A stretch of 64,000 nucleotides of DNA from DATKRB01 sp036501425. GTDB lineage: Bacteria; Actinomycetota; Acidimicrobiia; Acidimicrobiales; RAAP-2. Below the pieces are notes generated by a model. That model was not told the origin of the DNA, made no database searches, and saw only the letters and a program-made list of their open reading frames with translations. Of this stretch, positions 50,784 to 59,149 are shown piece after piece (within the stretch, counting starts at the first letter, position 1; every line of letters starts with the position of its first letter). Both the position numbers and the translations under genes were made by a program. The DNA lies in assembly GCA_036501425.1 (NCBI GenBank), contig DASYAI010000062.1, forward strand, positions 62,001 through 126,000. The letters are read 5' to 3'.

Positions 50784-51956
50784 ATGGATTGGGTGGACAT
50801 CGCGCTGGTCGTCGTGGCCCTCGTCGGGGGGTTGCGGGGGCTGCGGGTGGGCGCGCTGGTGCAGGTGTTCAGCTTCGGCGGGTTCTGGCTGGGGCTGCTC
50901 GTGGGCGCCCTCGTCTCCTCGGCCGTGGCCCACTCGGTGAGCGCCGGGACCGACCGCACCATCCTCACCCTGGCCGTCGTCTTCGGCTCGGCCGTCGTGC
51001 TGAGCGTGGCCGGGCGGTTCGTGGGCAGCTGGAGCAACGCGCTGCTGCGGCGCCACCACCTCGGCCCACTCGACGCGGCCCTCGGGGTCGCGGTGGCGGT
51101 GCTGGCGGTCCTGGCGTCGGCGTGGGTCGTGGGGAGCCTGGTCGGGTCCAGCCGCTACCGGTGGGTCGACTCGGCGGTGGAGCGCTCACGGATCCTGCGT
51201 TCGGTGGACGCGGCGCTGCCTCCGGTGCCGTCGGTCTTCTCGCGGCTCGAGTCGTTCCTCTCTGCCGAGGGGTTCCCGCCCGTCTTCGTCGACCTCTCGC
51301 CGCCGGTCGCCGGTCCGGTCATCGTGCCGGGGGCCGACCAGGCCGGCGTCATCGCCCGGGCCGCCGAGGCGTCGACGGTCAAGGTCCTGGGCCAGGCGTG
51401 CGGCGCTCTGCAAGAGGGGTCGGGCTTCGTGGTGGGCGACGGCCTGGTGGTCACCAACGCCCACGTAGTGGCGGGTGAGGCCCGGACCCAGGTCGTCACC
51501 GGCGGGATCGCCTACGGCGCCACCCCGGTGCTCTACGACCCGAGCTTCGACCTGGCGGTGCTGCGCACCGCCGCCCCCCTCGGCCCCCCGCTCACCATCG
51601 ACCCCGACGATGCCACCCGGGGAACCCAGGCGGCGGCGCTCGGCTACCCCGAGAACGGTCCGCTGACGGTCACCCCGGCCGGGGTGACCGCCCTGCTCAC
51701 GGCCCAGGGCCGCGACATCTACAACGAGGGCCTGGTGGTCCGGTCCGTCTACCAGCTCGACGCGGTGGTGCGGCCGGGCAACTCGGGGGGCCCCCTCGTC
51801 GACCCGGCGGGGCAGGTGGTCGGAGTGGTGTTCTCCCGCTCGACCGTGGACCCCGATGTGGGCTACGCCCTGGCCTCCCCCGGGGTGCTCCAGCGGGTCG
51901 AGCAGGCCGAGCACCTCGAGCGCGCCGTCAGCACCCAGGGCTGCACGGCCGGTTGA
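50784..51956 (+). CDS. marP: MarP-like membrane-anchored serine protease (CvpA + trypsin-like domain)
   Basis: 390 aa, almost the length of mycobacterial MarP (397). Residues 1-120 hold four hydrophobic helices (CvpA domain). A periplasmic chymotrypsin-like protease follows with His227 in TNAHVV, Asp256 in FDLAVL and Ser334 in PGNSGGP. Two Cys residues flank the domain (GQACG, TQGCTAG), as in MarP, where the disulfide controls activity. MarP keeps the cytoplasm neutral in acid and oxidative stress by activating wall hydrolases such as RipA. Confidence 0.88.
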   Translation: MDWVDIALVVVALVGGLRGLRVGALVQVFSFGGFWLGLLVGALVSSAVAHSVSAGTDRTILTLAVVFGSAVVLSVAGRFVGSWSNALLRRHHLGPLDAALGVAVAVLAVLASAWVVGSLVGSSRYRWVDSAVERSRILRSVDAALPPVPSVFSRLESFLSAEGFPPVFVDLSPPVAGPVIVPGADQAGVIARAAEASTVKVLGQACGALQEGSGFVVGDGLVVTNAHVVAGEARTQVVTGGIAYGATPVLYDPSFDLAVLRTAAPLGPPLTIDPDDATRGTQAAALGYPENGPLTVTPAGVTALLTAQGRDIYNEGLVVRSVYQLDAVVRPGNSGGPLVDPAGQVVGVVFSRSTVDPDVGYALASPGVLQRVEQAEHLERAVSTQGCTAG

Positions 51957-52019
51957 GCGCCGATTCCGGGCCACCGACGGTCCGGGGTGCGCCGAGTTGG
52001 CGACGGGGCACTGGTAAGA

Positions 52020-53975
52020 ATGGCGTCCGTGGCGCTGCCGATCGAGGAGTACGGGCTGATCGGCGACCTGCACACCGCGGCGCTCGTCGGTACCGACGGG
52101 TCGATCGACTGGCTGTGCCTCCCGCACTTCGACTCGGCCGCCTGCTTCGCCCGGCTCCTCGGGACCGGCGACCACGGCTTCTGGCGCCTCGCGCCGGCCG
52201 ACACGGTGACGGTCAAGGCGACCCGGCGGGCGTACCGCCCGGGCACCTTGGTGCTCGAGACCGACGTCGAGACCGACACCGGCACGGTGCGGATCACCGA
52301 CTGCATGCCCATCCGGGAGCGTCATCCCCAGGTGGTGCGGCTGGTCGAGGGCCTGCAGGGGGCGGTCCCGATGCGCTTCGAGCTGGCGTTGCGGTTCGGC
52401 TACGGCGAGTCCATCCCCTGGGTGACCCAGCACGACGGGCTCCACACGATGACCGCCGGGCCGGACTCGGTCGCCCTGTGGGCCCGGGTGCCCACCCAGG
52501 GAGAGGGCATGCGCACGGTGGGGGAGTTCGTCGCCCACGAAGGCCAGCAGTTCCCGTTCGTCCTCACCTGGTACGAGTCCCACGCCCCGCCGCCGCGACC
52601 GGCGGACCCGTGGTTCGCCATCGAGACCACCGACATGTGGTGGCGGGCCTGGTCCAGCTCGTGCACCTACCAGGGTCCGAACCGCGACCTGGTCCTGCGC
52701 TCGCTCATCACCCTGAAGGCGCTCACCTACGAGCCGACCGGTGGCATCGTCGCCGCCCCGACCACCTCGCTGCCCGAGGCCGTCGGGGGGAACCGCAACT
52801 GGGACTACCGCTACTGCTGGCTCCGGGACGCCACGTTCACCCTCGAGTCCCTCATGCGCGGGGGCTACCACGACGAGGCGCTGGCGTGGAGGGACTGGTT
52901 GCTGCGGGCGACCGCCGGGGACCCGTCCAAGCTGCAGATCATGTACGGGCCCGGTGGCGAGCGGCGGCTCGACGAGTGGGAGGTCGACTGGCTGCCGGGC
53001 TACGAGGGCTCGGTGCCGGTGCGGGTGGGGAACGCGGCGGCCGGCCAATACCAGCTCGACGTCTACGGCGAGGTCATGTCGGCCCTCTTCACCGCCGCCC
53101 ACGCCGACGGCGAGCACAGCCTGGCTATCTGGGACCTGCAGACCAAGCTCATCGAGTTCATCGAGGAGGGCTGGAAGCTGCCCGACGACGGCATCTGGGA
53201 GGTCCGGGGCCCGCGCCGCCACTTCACCCACTCCAAGGTGATGGCGTGGGTGGCGGTGGACCGGGCGGTGCGCACGATCGAGGAGTGGCCCGATCTGGAG
53301 GGCCCGATCGACCGGTGGCGCGAGCTCCGCTCCGCCATCCACGACGAGGTGTGCACCAAGGGCTTCAACGAGAAGAAGCAGGCCTTCACCCAGTACTACG
53401 GGTGCGACGAGCTCGACGCCAGCATCCTCATGTTGCCCCTGGTCGGCTTCCTGCCCCCGGAGGACCCCCGGGTGGTCAGCACCGTCGAGGCGGTCCAGCG
53501 CGAGCTGCTGCAGGACGGGTTCGTCTTGCGGTACCGCACCTCGGACGACGGCGCGGTCGATGGGCTGGTCGGGCGCGAGGGGGCCTTTTTGGCCTGCTCG
53601 TTCTGGCTGGTCGACTGCCTGCACCTCATCGGTCGGGTCGACGAGGCCCAGACGATGTTCGACCGGCTCGCCGCGCTGGCCACCGACCTCGGCCTGCTGT
53701 CCGAGGAGTACGACCCGGTCCTGCACCGCCTGGTGGGCAACTTCCCCCAGGCGTTCTCCCATGTCTCGCTGGTCAACTCGGCGTGTCGCCTGGCCGGCCT
53801 CGAGCCCCCGGCGAGCGGGGAGCTGCAGGCGACCGCGGTCTCCCGCCAGCGCCGCCGGCTGGCGTCGAACATGGGCGGCTCCTTTTCGGGCTTGGGCAAG
53901 ACCCTCCATTCCCGCCGCCGGCACGCCCACGACGAGCCGGGACGTCTCGATCGGGCCTCGAGGTTTCGCCGATGA
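52020..53975 (+). CDS. GH15-family glucoamylase/trehalase
   Basis: 651 aa. The N-terminal PIEEYGLIGDLHTAALVGTDGSIDWLCLP and the catalytic (alpha/alpha)6 barrel with RNWDYRYCWLRDATF and the second catalytic Glu region ESLMRGG are typical of the actinobacterial GH15 branch that cleaves trehalose or maltose-type sugars to glucose. There is no signal peptide, so it is intracellular. The start is either the ATG at 52020 or the GTG at 52029; family proteins begin close to ALPIE, and a TAAGAA lies 8 bases before the GTG. Glucose dehydrogenase follows. Confidence 0.88.
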   Translation: MASVALPIEEYGLIGDLHTAALVGTDGSIDWLCLPHFDSAACFARLLGTGDHGFWRLAPADTVTVKATRRAYRPGTLVLETDVETDTGTVRITDCMPIRERHPQVVRLVEGLQGAVPMRFELALRFGYGESIPWVTQHDGLHTMTAGPDSVALWARVPTQGEGMRTVGEFVAHEGQQFPFVLTWYESHAPPPRPADPWFAIETTDMWWRAWSSSCTYQGPNRDLVLRSLITLKALTYEPTGGIVAAPTTSLPEAVGGNRNWDYRYCWLRDATFTLESLMRGGYHDEALAWRDWLLRATAGDPSKLQIMYGPGGERRLDEWEVDWLPGYEGSVPVRVGNAAAGQYQLDVYGEVMSALFTAAHADGEHSLAIWDLQTKLIEFIEEGWKLPDDGIWEVRGPRRHFTHSKVMAWVAVDRAVRTIEEWPDLEGPIDRWRELRSAIHDEVCTKGFNEKKQAFTQYYGCDELDASILMLPLVGFLPPEDPRVVSTVEAVQRELLQDGFVLRYRTSDDGAVDGLVGREGAFLACSFWLVDCLHLIGRVDEAQTMFDRLAALATDLGLLSEEYDPVLHRLVGNFPQAFSHVSLVNSACRLAGLEPPASGELQATAVSRQRRRLASNMGGSFSGLGKTLHSRRRHAHDEPGRLDRASRFRR

Positions 53976-54038
53976 CGCGGGCCGACCCGATGACCGCGAG
54001 TGCGCGACGACCGATGGGGACCCGATGACGAAAATTCG

Positions 54039-54089
54039 ACCCGATGAAGGCCCGGACCCGATGAAGGCCGGGACCCGATGAAGGCCCTG
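54039..54089. repeat. three 17-bp repeats at the glucose-dehydrogenase start
   Basis: ACCCGATGAAGGCCCGG repeats at 54039, 54056 and 54073 with one or two changes. Each copy has an ATGAAGGCC that could start translation; only the third (54078) opens the dehydrogenase frame. Two looser copies of ACCCGATGA lie at about 53983 and 54020. Confidence 0.85.
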
Positions 54090-55127
54090 ACCGTGGTGCC
54101 CCTGCACGCCGGAACGGCGAAGCTGTCCGAGGTCGACGAGCCGCCGGCCGCCGACGGGCCGGTGCTCGTCGAGACCCTGGCCGTGGGGATCTGCGGCACC
54201 GACCTCGAGATCCTCGGCGGGACCTACGGCTGGGCGCCGCCGGGTCGCGAGCGGCTGGTGCTCGGCCACGAATCGCTCGGCCGGGTGCTCGAGGCTCCCG
54301 CCGGCAGCGACCTGGTCGCCGGTGACCTGGTCGTGGGCATCGTGCGGCGGCCCGACCCGGTGCCGTGCCCCAACTGCGCCGTGGGCGAGTGGGACTTCTG
54401 CCGCAACGGCCAGTACACCGAGCGGGGCATCAAGGAGCACGACGGCTATCTCTCCGAGCGCTACCGGATCACCCCAGACTATGCAGTCAAGGTGGACCCG
54501 GGCCTCGGGATCCTCGGCGTCCTCCTCGAGCCGACGAGCGTGGTGGCCAAGGCCTGGGAGCAGGTCGAGCGGATCGGTGGTCGGGCCCACTGGGAGCCCA
54601 AGAAGGCGCTCATCACCGGGGCCGGGCCCATCGGCCTGCTGGCCGCCCTCCTCGGGGTGCAGCGGGGCCTCGAGGTGCACGTGATCGACCTGCCGACCAC
54701 GGGGGTCAAGCCCGACCTGGTGCGCGCGCTCGGTGCCGAGTACCACACCGGCGCGGTCGCCGACGCCTGCCCCAATGCCGACGTGATCATCGAGTGCACC
54801 GGGGTCTCGGGGCTGGTGCTCGACGCCATGGAGCACGTGGGGCCGGGGGGCGTGGTCTGCCTGACCGGGGTCTCCTCGGGCGGCCGCACGGTGGCGGTCG
54901 ACGAGGGAGCGCTGAACCGGACCATGGTGCTGTCCAACGAGGCGGTGGTGGGTTCGGTCAACGCCAACCGCCGTCACTACGAGGCGGCGGCGGTCGCCCT
55001 GGCCCGGGCGGACCGGGGCTGGCTCGACCGGGTGGTGAGCCGGCGCGTGCCCCTGGCGTCGTGGGCCGACGCGCTCCAGCGCCAAGCCGACGACGTGAAG
55101 GTGATCGTGGAGGTCGCCCCCAGCTGA
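54078..55127 (+). CDS. glucose 1-dehydrogenase (zinc-containing MDR family)
   Basis: 349 aa. Catalytic zinc ligands lie in GICGTDLE (Cys), LGHES (His, Glu). The structural-zinc cysteines are in CPNCAVGEWDFC. The nucleotide fold is ALITGAGPIGLLAALLGV. The C-terminal NANRRHYEAAAVAL is typical of glucose dehydrogenases. It oxidises glucose to gluconolactone with NAD(P)+. The preceding GH15 enzyme could provide glucose. The start is set by the third copy of a 17-bp repeat. Confidence 0.88.
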   Translation: MKALTVVPLHAGTAKLSEVDEPPAADGPVLVETLAVGICGTDLEILGGTYGWAPPGRERLVLGHESLGRVLEAPAGSDLVAGDLVVGIVRRPDPVPCPNCAVGEWDFCRNGQYTERGIKEHDGYLSERYRITPDYAVKVDPGLGILGVLLEPTSVVAKAWEQVERIGGRAHWEPKKALITGAGPIGLLAALLGVQRGLEVHVIDLPTTGVKPDLVRALGAEYHTGAVADACPNADVIIECTGVSGLVLDAMEHVGPGGVVCLTGVSSGGRTVAVDEGALNRTMVLSNEAVVGSVNANRRHYEAAAVALARADRGWLDRVVSRRVPLASWADALQRQADDVKVIVEVAPS

Positions 55128-55133
55128 GCCTCG

Positions 55134-55167
55134 GGGCACCGCCGGGCGCAGCCGCCCCGCGGTGCCC
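55134..55167. terminator. bidirectional hairpin terminator
   Basis: GGGCACCGC (55134-55142) pairs with GCGGTGCCC (55159-55167), nine pairs with a 16-base loop. It sits between the convergent ends of glucose dehydrogenase (55127) and the SHOCT-like gene (55173). Confidence 0.55.
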
Positions 55168-55172
55168 GGTGC

Positions 55173-55439
55173 TCAGTCGACGTGCAGCAGTGCCCGCAAC
55201 TCCTCTTGGCGAACCTCGAAGTCCTCCAGCGAGATCCTCCCGTCGGCCATGTCCTCGTGCAGGCGGGCGAACTGCTCGAGCACGCTCGCCTGGTCGACGG
55301 GCGGCCGGGTGGGCGGTGCGTTGTCGGGATCGGCCTTCTCCTCGCGCCGGGCCAGCCGGTCCTCCTGCTTGGCCTTGGTCCGTGCTCGCTTGGCTTGATC
55401 CCTCTGGAGCTTTCCGAATGTGGAGCGCGGGCGCGCCAT
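55173..55439 (-). CDS. small SHOCT-like protein
   Basis: 88 aa. The N-terminal half is highly charged (RDQAKRARTKAKQEDRLARREEK). The C-terminus ends with LEQFARLHEDMADGRISLEDFEVRQEELRALL, a short helix-loop-helix of the SHOCT type (DxGxIsxeEFExxKxxLL). A strong GAAAGGAG lies 6 bases before the ATG. Function unknown; SHOCT motifs often mediate oligomerisation. Confidence 0.7.
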   Translation of the reverse strand: MARPRSTFGKLQRDQAKRARTKAKQEDRLARREEKADPDNAPPTRPPVDQASVLEQFARLHEDMADGRISLEDFEVRQEELRALLHVD

Positions 55440-55507
55440 GCTTCACTCCTTTCGATCGGTACGACGGCCCGGCCCGCCGAAGCGTGCGGGGCGGTCGGCC
55501 AGCACCG

Positions 55508-55639
55508 TCAGATGGCTGTGGTGCCCCTCGCCTGTCGACCACGGGGGCGGGAGCGAACGGGTCGACCCCCGCCGTCCGGACATGACCTGCAGCCCCTGCC
55601 CATCGCGGCGTTCGGGAGCTCGACGGTGCCGATGGGCAT
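55508..55639 (-). pseudogene. decayed cold-shock (Csp) gene
   Basis: A 43-codon frame, preceded by the strong ribosome site AAAGAGGAGGACC, reads MPIGTVELPNAAMGRG... and keeps PDGGG where cold-shock proteins have it. Against the Csp start (M-x-x-GTVKWFNAEKGxGFIxPDGGG) about 14 of 25 positions agree, but the RNA-binding aromatic residues (KWF, GYGF) are replaced. In another frame downstream, VDPFAPAPVVDRRG resembles DVFVHFSAIxxxG, suggesting a frameshift as well. The likely role was an RNA chaperone; it should be inactive now. Confidence 0.4.
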
Positions 55640-56003
55640 GGTCCTCCTCTTTCTGTCTCGCCTCAACTGCCACTGCTCGGCGGTCGAGCCGCCCCGTTGG
55701 TCGGCCCGACAGCCACCCGATCCCCACCGCTCGGGTCGCGCCACCGCGAACCGGCAGCGGAGCCGCGAACCACCCACCGAGTCGATCCGGCAGGGCTCGG
55801 AGCCACGCCCTGGGCGTGCGGTCCGATACGACCCCCGGTCATGCCACCACCGGCGACCGTTCCGGCCGCCGGTTCGGGCACCGATCGGACCCACGCCACT
55901 CTAGCAGGCAGGATGCCCGCCCGTGGCGGCGGGCCGGCCCCGGCCGGGGTGCCGTCGGGGCGCTCCGGCGGGCGGCAGGGCGCGCTCAGGCGGCAGCCCC
56001 GGC
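55640..56003. other. intergenic stretch without recognisable gene
   Basis: About 360 bases between the decayed cold-shock frame and tRNA-Ser(CGA). It presumably carries the promoter of the small minus-strand genes. I see no reading frame with a ribosome site, no repeat and no second tRNA fragment. Confidence 0.5.
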
Positions 56004-56092
56004 TGGCGGAGGGAGTGGGATTCGAACCCACGGTACCCAGGGGGCACAACGGTTTTCGAGACCGTCCGATTCGGCCACTCTCGCATCCCTCC
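56004..56092 (-). tRNA. tRNA-Ser (anticodon CGA)
   Basis: Acceptor GGAGGGA/TCCCTCC, discriminator G and encoded CCA on the minus strand. The anticodon loop CTCGAAA lies in a CGGT/ACCG stem, giving CGA. A long variable arm places it in the serine class; T-loop GTTCGAATC. Confidence 0.95.
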
Positions 56093-56142
56093 AGCAGGCA
56101 CGTTAGCAAACTGCTCGAGCCCATCCAATCGACATCCAATTC

Positions 56143-56148
56143 TATGCT
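56143..56148 (+). promoter_or_regulatory. -10 hexamer TATGCT, leaderless promoter of the integrase
   Basis: TATGCT lies 7 bases before the ATG at 56156. Two ATCCAAT repeats precede it (about 56122 and 56133). Confidence 0.5.
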
Positions 56149-56155
56149 GGATGGG

Positions 56156-57364
56156 ATGGCGTTCCAGAGGGTCCGGCGGGAGAAGGGTATCCGCGAGATC
56201 CGTCCCGGAGTGTACGAGGTGCAGGTGCACGTCGGACGGGATCCGATCACCGGGCGGGTGCGCCAGGTCAGCCGGACGACCTCCCAGGGGATCGCCGACG
56301 CCCGGCGGCTTCGGGCGCGCCTGCTGGTGGAGGTCGCCCAGGGCCGGCACGGCCGCACCCCGCCGAGCCTCGGCGCCGCGCTCGCGGCGTGGCTCGACCA
56401 TCTCGACCGATCGGGACGTTCGCCCACGACGCTGGCCGAGTACCGCAGGAAGGTCGACAGGGTGATCGGGCCGGCATTGGGGGATCGACGGCTCGACGCG
56501 CTCAGCGCCGGGGACCTGGACACCTTCTACGCCCGGCAGCTCCAGGCGGGGAACGCGGCGCGCAGCGTCCTGCACTACCACCGGATCATCGGGGCGGCGC
56601 TGCACCAAGCGGAGCGCTGGGGCTGGATCGACCGGAACGTGGCGAGACAGGCGACACCCCCGACGTCGGGCCCGGTGACCCCGGCCATCCCTTCCCCCGA
56701 GCGGGTGCGGGCGCTGATCGCCATCTCCTCGGCGTCGCGGGCGCCCCAGATGGCGGCGGTCATCACGGTGGCGGCGTCGACCGGCCTCCGACGCGGCGAG
56801 CTGTGCGCGCTTCGTTGGTGTGACGTCGACTGGGACGGCCGGTTGCTGGCCGTTCGCAGGTCGATCTGGCAAGCGGGTGGACGTTGGGGGGTGAAGGGTC
56901 CGGGGGCGCACCGCGAGCGCCGCCTGGCGATGGGCGATCAGACGATCCGCGTCCTGTCCGAACGCCGGGCGCGGGTGGTCGCCGCTGCCCGGGCCGCCGG
57001 CGGGGTGCTGTCCGACGACGCCTACGTCTTCTCGCCGGCCGTCGACGGGATGCGCCCTATGTTGCCCGACACCGTGACCAGTGGCTTCGCCCGGCTGTGT
57101 CGGCGGATGGAGGCGTTGGCATCGGAGGCCGACCCGCCGCGCGACGAGCCGTGGCCGTACCGGTTCCACGACCTGCGGCACTTTTCGGCGGCCCAGCTGC
57201 TCGGAGCCGGCCACGCGGCGCGCACCGTTGCCGACCGTCTCGGGCCCGCCGACGGGGGCGCCGTGGCGATGCGAGGACCCGACGCCCCCGAACGACTTGA
57301 CCCACCGCGCGGCGACGATTTACCGCCCCCTCCGTCACGAGTGGCAGCGCACAGCCCCGGCTAG
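56156..57364 (+). CDS. tyrosine recombinase/integrase, probably inactive
   Basis: 402 aa. The N-terminal arm-binding part (GVYEVQVHVGRDPITGRVRQVSR), SAM-like core-binding domain (about 75-150) and catalytic domain are recognisable. The catalytic Arg is in TGLRRGELCALRW and the His and Arg in HDLRHFSAAQLL. The following motif reads RLGPADGGAVAMRGPDAPERLDP where active relatives have LGHAD...Y. The second His is Pro and the nucleophilic Tyr is absent, and no other frame restores it. The gene lies just upstream of the 5' end of tRNA-Ser(CGA), suggesting a leftover of an integrated element. Confidence 0.75.
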   Translation: MAFQRVRREKGIREIRPGVYEVQVHVGRDPITGRVRQVSRTTSQGIADARRLRARLLVEVAQGRHGRTPPSLGAALAAWLDHLDRSGRSPTTLAEYRRKVDRVIGPALGDRRLDALSAGDLDTFYARQLQAGNAARSVLHYHRIIGAALHQAERWGWIDRNVARQATPPTSGPVTPAIPSPERVRALIAISSASRAPQMAAVITVAASTGLRRGELCALRWCDVDWDGRLLAVRRSIWQAGGRWGVKGPGAHRERRLAMGDQTIRVLSERRARVVAAARAAGGVLSDDAYVFSPAVDGMRPMLPDTVTSGFARLCRRMEALASEADPPRDEPWPYRFHDLRHFSAAQLLGAGHAARTVADRLGPADGGAVAMRGPDAPERLDPPRGDDLPPPPSRVAAHSPG

Positions 57365-57383
57365 CTGTCCGGCACCCTCCGCG

Positions 57384-57731
57384 TCACGGGGCCTGGGGCC
57401 GCTCGGGCGGACCGCTCTCGGCAAGGGAGCGCAGCCGCTCGAGGGCGGCCGACCAGTAGGGCTCGTACTTGGCGAGCCACGGCGCCAGGGCATCGGCAAG
57501 AGCTTCCGGCTCGAGGTGATAGAGCTGCTGGCGACCGCGGCGGGTCGCCGCCACGAGACCCGCCGCCCTCAGGCCCATCAGGTGCTTCGAGATGCCGGAC
57601 GCCACGAGGTCGGGGAACTCGGCCGCCAGCTGGCTCACCGTCAGGGTGCCGCGTTCCGCCAGAAGATCGAGGATGCGGCGGCGGTTGGGGTCGGCCAGGG
57701 CTCGGAACACCTCGTCGCGGTGCTCAGGCAC
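57384..57731 (-). CDS. ArsR-family transcriptional regulator
   Basis: 115 aa, GTG start overlapping the stop of the SRPBCC gene by 8 bases. The winged helix is evident: FRALADPNRRRILDLLAERGTLTVSQLAAEFPDLVASGISKHLMGLRAAGLV. There are no metal-binding Cys pairs, so it belongs to the non-metal ArsR group often paired with SRPBCC/AHSA1 proteins. It is probably autoregulated through the inverted repeat at 58192. Confidence 0.9.
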   Translation of the reverse strand: MPEHRDEVFRALADPNRRRILDLLAERGTLTVSQLAAEFPDLVASGISKHLMGLRAAGLVAATRRGRQQLYHLEPEALADALAPWLAKYEPYWSAALERLRSLAESGPPERPQAP

Positions 57732-58155
57732 CGCCTGCGGTCACCAGGCCGGCCAGCTGGTCGAGCACCCGATGGCGGTCGGCCCCCCGCTCGTAGCCCT
57801 CGACGGTGCCCTGCCAGCCGGCCTTGCCGATCCCGGCGAAACCGTCGTGGACGAGGGTGACCCGCGTGCCGGTCGGCGTGGGCGCCAACGAGACGACCAG
57901 GCGGGCGGGATGGACCCAGTCCCCGCCTTCCTCGAGCCACGAGAGCACGAGGCACCCTTCGGCGACCAGCTCCAGCACCGTCCCGCTGATCCAGCTGGTC
58001 TGGTCCGGGCCCCGGAGGCGGTAGGCCCCGCCGGCCCGCAGGTCGATCTCCAGATCGGGCCCCAGCCATCGACGCAGCGCCTCCTCGGTCGCGAGCCAGT
58101 TCCAGACCGCGCTGGGCAGGGCGCGGATGTCGAGCGAGCGGACGACCTCGGGCAT
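57724..58155 (-). CDS. SRPBCC (AHSA1-like) domain protein
   Basis: 143 aa. Single START-like helix-grip fold: VRSLDIRALPSAVWNWLATEEALRRWLGPDLEIDLRAGGAYRL, then WLEEGGDWVHPARLVVSL and VTLVHDGF, ending in a long C-terminal helix. It probably binds a small hydrophobic ligand and may inform the ArsR partner. A GGAGG lies 8 bases before the ATG at 58155, favouring it over the GTG at 58164. Confidence 0.85.
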   Translation of the reverse strand: MPEVVRSLDIRALPSAVWNWLATEEALRRWLGPDLEIDLRAGGAYRLRGPDQTSWISGTVLELVAEGCLVLSWLEEGGDWVHPARLVVSLAPTPTGTRVTLVHDGFAGIGKAGWQGTVEGYERGADRHRVLDQLAGLVTAGGA

Positions 58156-58191
58156 GGCGGGCACCTCCGATCTCGGGCCAGTCCGAACACT

Positions 58192-58205
58192 TTACCATTG
58201 GGTAA
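58192..58205. promoter_or_regulatory. inverted repeat, likely operator of the arsR operon
   Basis: TTACC (58192-58196), a 4-base spacer ATTG and GGTAA (58201-58205). On the minus strand it overlaps candidate -10 elements (TACATT at 58204-58209, TAAAGT at 58189-58194) of the SRPBCC-arsR operon, as expected for autorepression. Confidence 0.45.
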
Positions 58206-58249
58206 TGTATTTGACCAGACGCCCGGTCGGGCGGTGCGCCGGCCGACGG

Positions 58250-58255
58250 TACTGT
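58250..58255 (+). promoter_or_regulatory. -10 hexamer TACTGT, leaderless promoter of the thioesterase
   Basis: TACTGT lies 8 bases before the GTG at 58264 and no ribosome site is present. Confidence 0.5.
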
Positions 58256-58263
58256 GGGCGGCC

Positions 58264-59097
58264 GTGACCGCCCGCTCCGTCCCGGACGTCGCCACGCTGC
58301 TCGCGGTGCGCCCCCTCGGGGACGACCGCTTCGAGGCCCCAGCCGGTCGTCCCCCCGACGATCCCATGGGCGGCTTGTTCGGCGGCCGCCCGCTGTCGAT
58401 CGGCTTGCGGGCGGCCGGCACGACCGTCGCCCCGGACCGGTTGCCGCATTCGGTGCACGGGTACTTCCTGCGGGCCGGTGACGATCGGCTGCCGCTCGAG
58501 ATCCAGGTCGACCGGGATCGTGACGGCCGGTCGTTCTCCAGCCGTCGGGTGGTCATCTCCCAGCAGGGCACGACCATCTTCACCATGTCGGCGTCATTCC
58601 ACCTGCCCGAGGCCGGTCCCGACGAGCAGGTGCCCACCATGCCCGACGACGTGCCCGAGCCCGAAAGCCTCGCGCCGAGCGCGATCGGGGGCCCGGCCCG
58701 GGTGCTGGTGGACATCCGCAACGCCGGCAGCGTGCACGGGACCGCCGAACCGTCCAGGGCCTGGGGCCGGGCCCGGGGCCCGCTGCCCGAGGACCCTCTC
58801 GTGCACTCCTGCGTGCTGATCAACTTTTCGGACGTCTACACCGGGCTCCCGGCGCTACCCGGCACGGAGAACCACGGGGGGCCGAGCCTGGACCACGCGT
58901 TCTGGTTCCACCGCCCGGCCCGCCTCGACGACTGGGTCCTGATGGATCTCCGGCCGGTCTCGACCGGGCGGGGCCGCGGCCTCTACGTCGGCTCGTTCTT
59001 CGACCGCCGGGGTGTGCTGGTGGCCAGCGTGGCCCAGGAGGTCCTGTTCAGCACCGATCGGCCCATCCCGGTCCGGCCCCCGGGGATGGAGCCCTGA
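58264..59097 (+). CDS. acyl-CoA thioesterase II (TesB-like)
   Basis: 277 aa, a double hot-dog protein. Hot-dog 1 carries GGLFGGRPLSIGLRAAG and VHGYFLRAGD. Hot-dog 2 has SLDHAFWFHRPARLDDWVLMDL with the catalytic Asp and a Ser/Gln partner. It hydrolyses acyl-CoA to free acid and CoA. It stands alone, divergent from the SRPBCC-arsR operon. Confidence 0.88.
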   Translation: MTARSVPDVATLLAVRPLGDDRFEAPAGRPPDDPMGGLFGGRPLSIGLRAAGTTVAPDRLPHSVHGYFLRAGDDRLPLEIQVDRDRDGRSFSSRRVVISQQGTTIFTMSASFHLPEAGPDEQVPTMPDDVPEPESLAPSAIGGPARVLVDIRNAGSVHGTAEPSRAWGRARGPLPEDPLVHSCVLINFSDVYTGLPALPGTENHGGPSLDHAFWFHRPARLDDWVLMDLRPVSTGRGRGLYVGSFFDRRGVLVASVAQEVLFSTDRPIPVRPPGMEP

Positions 59098-59149
59098 GCG
59101 ACCCGAAGGTCGCCGGGCCGGGCACTCCGGCGGCTGCCGACCCGCGGGT

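Noticed and set aside
51186..55139. 1317-codon minus-strand frame
   Set aside because: Shadow of marP, GH15 and glucose dehydrogenase; no family motifs.
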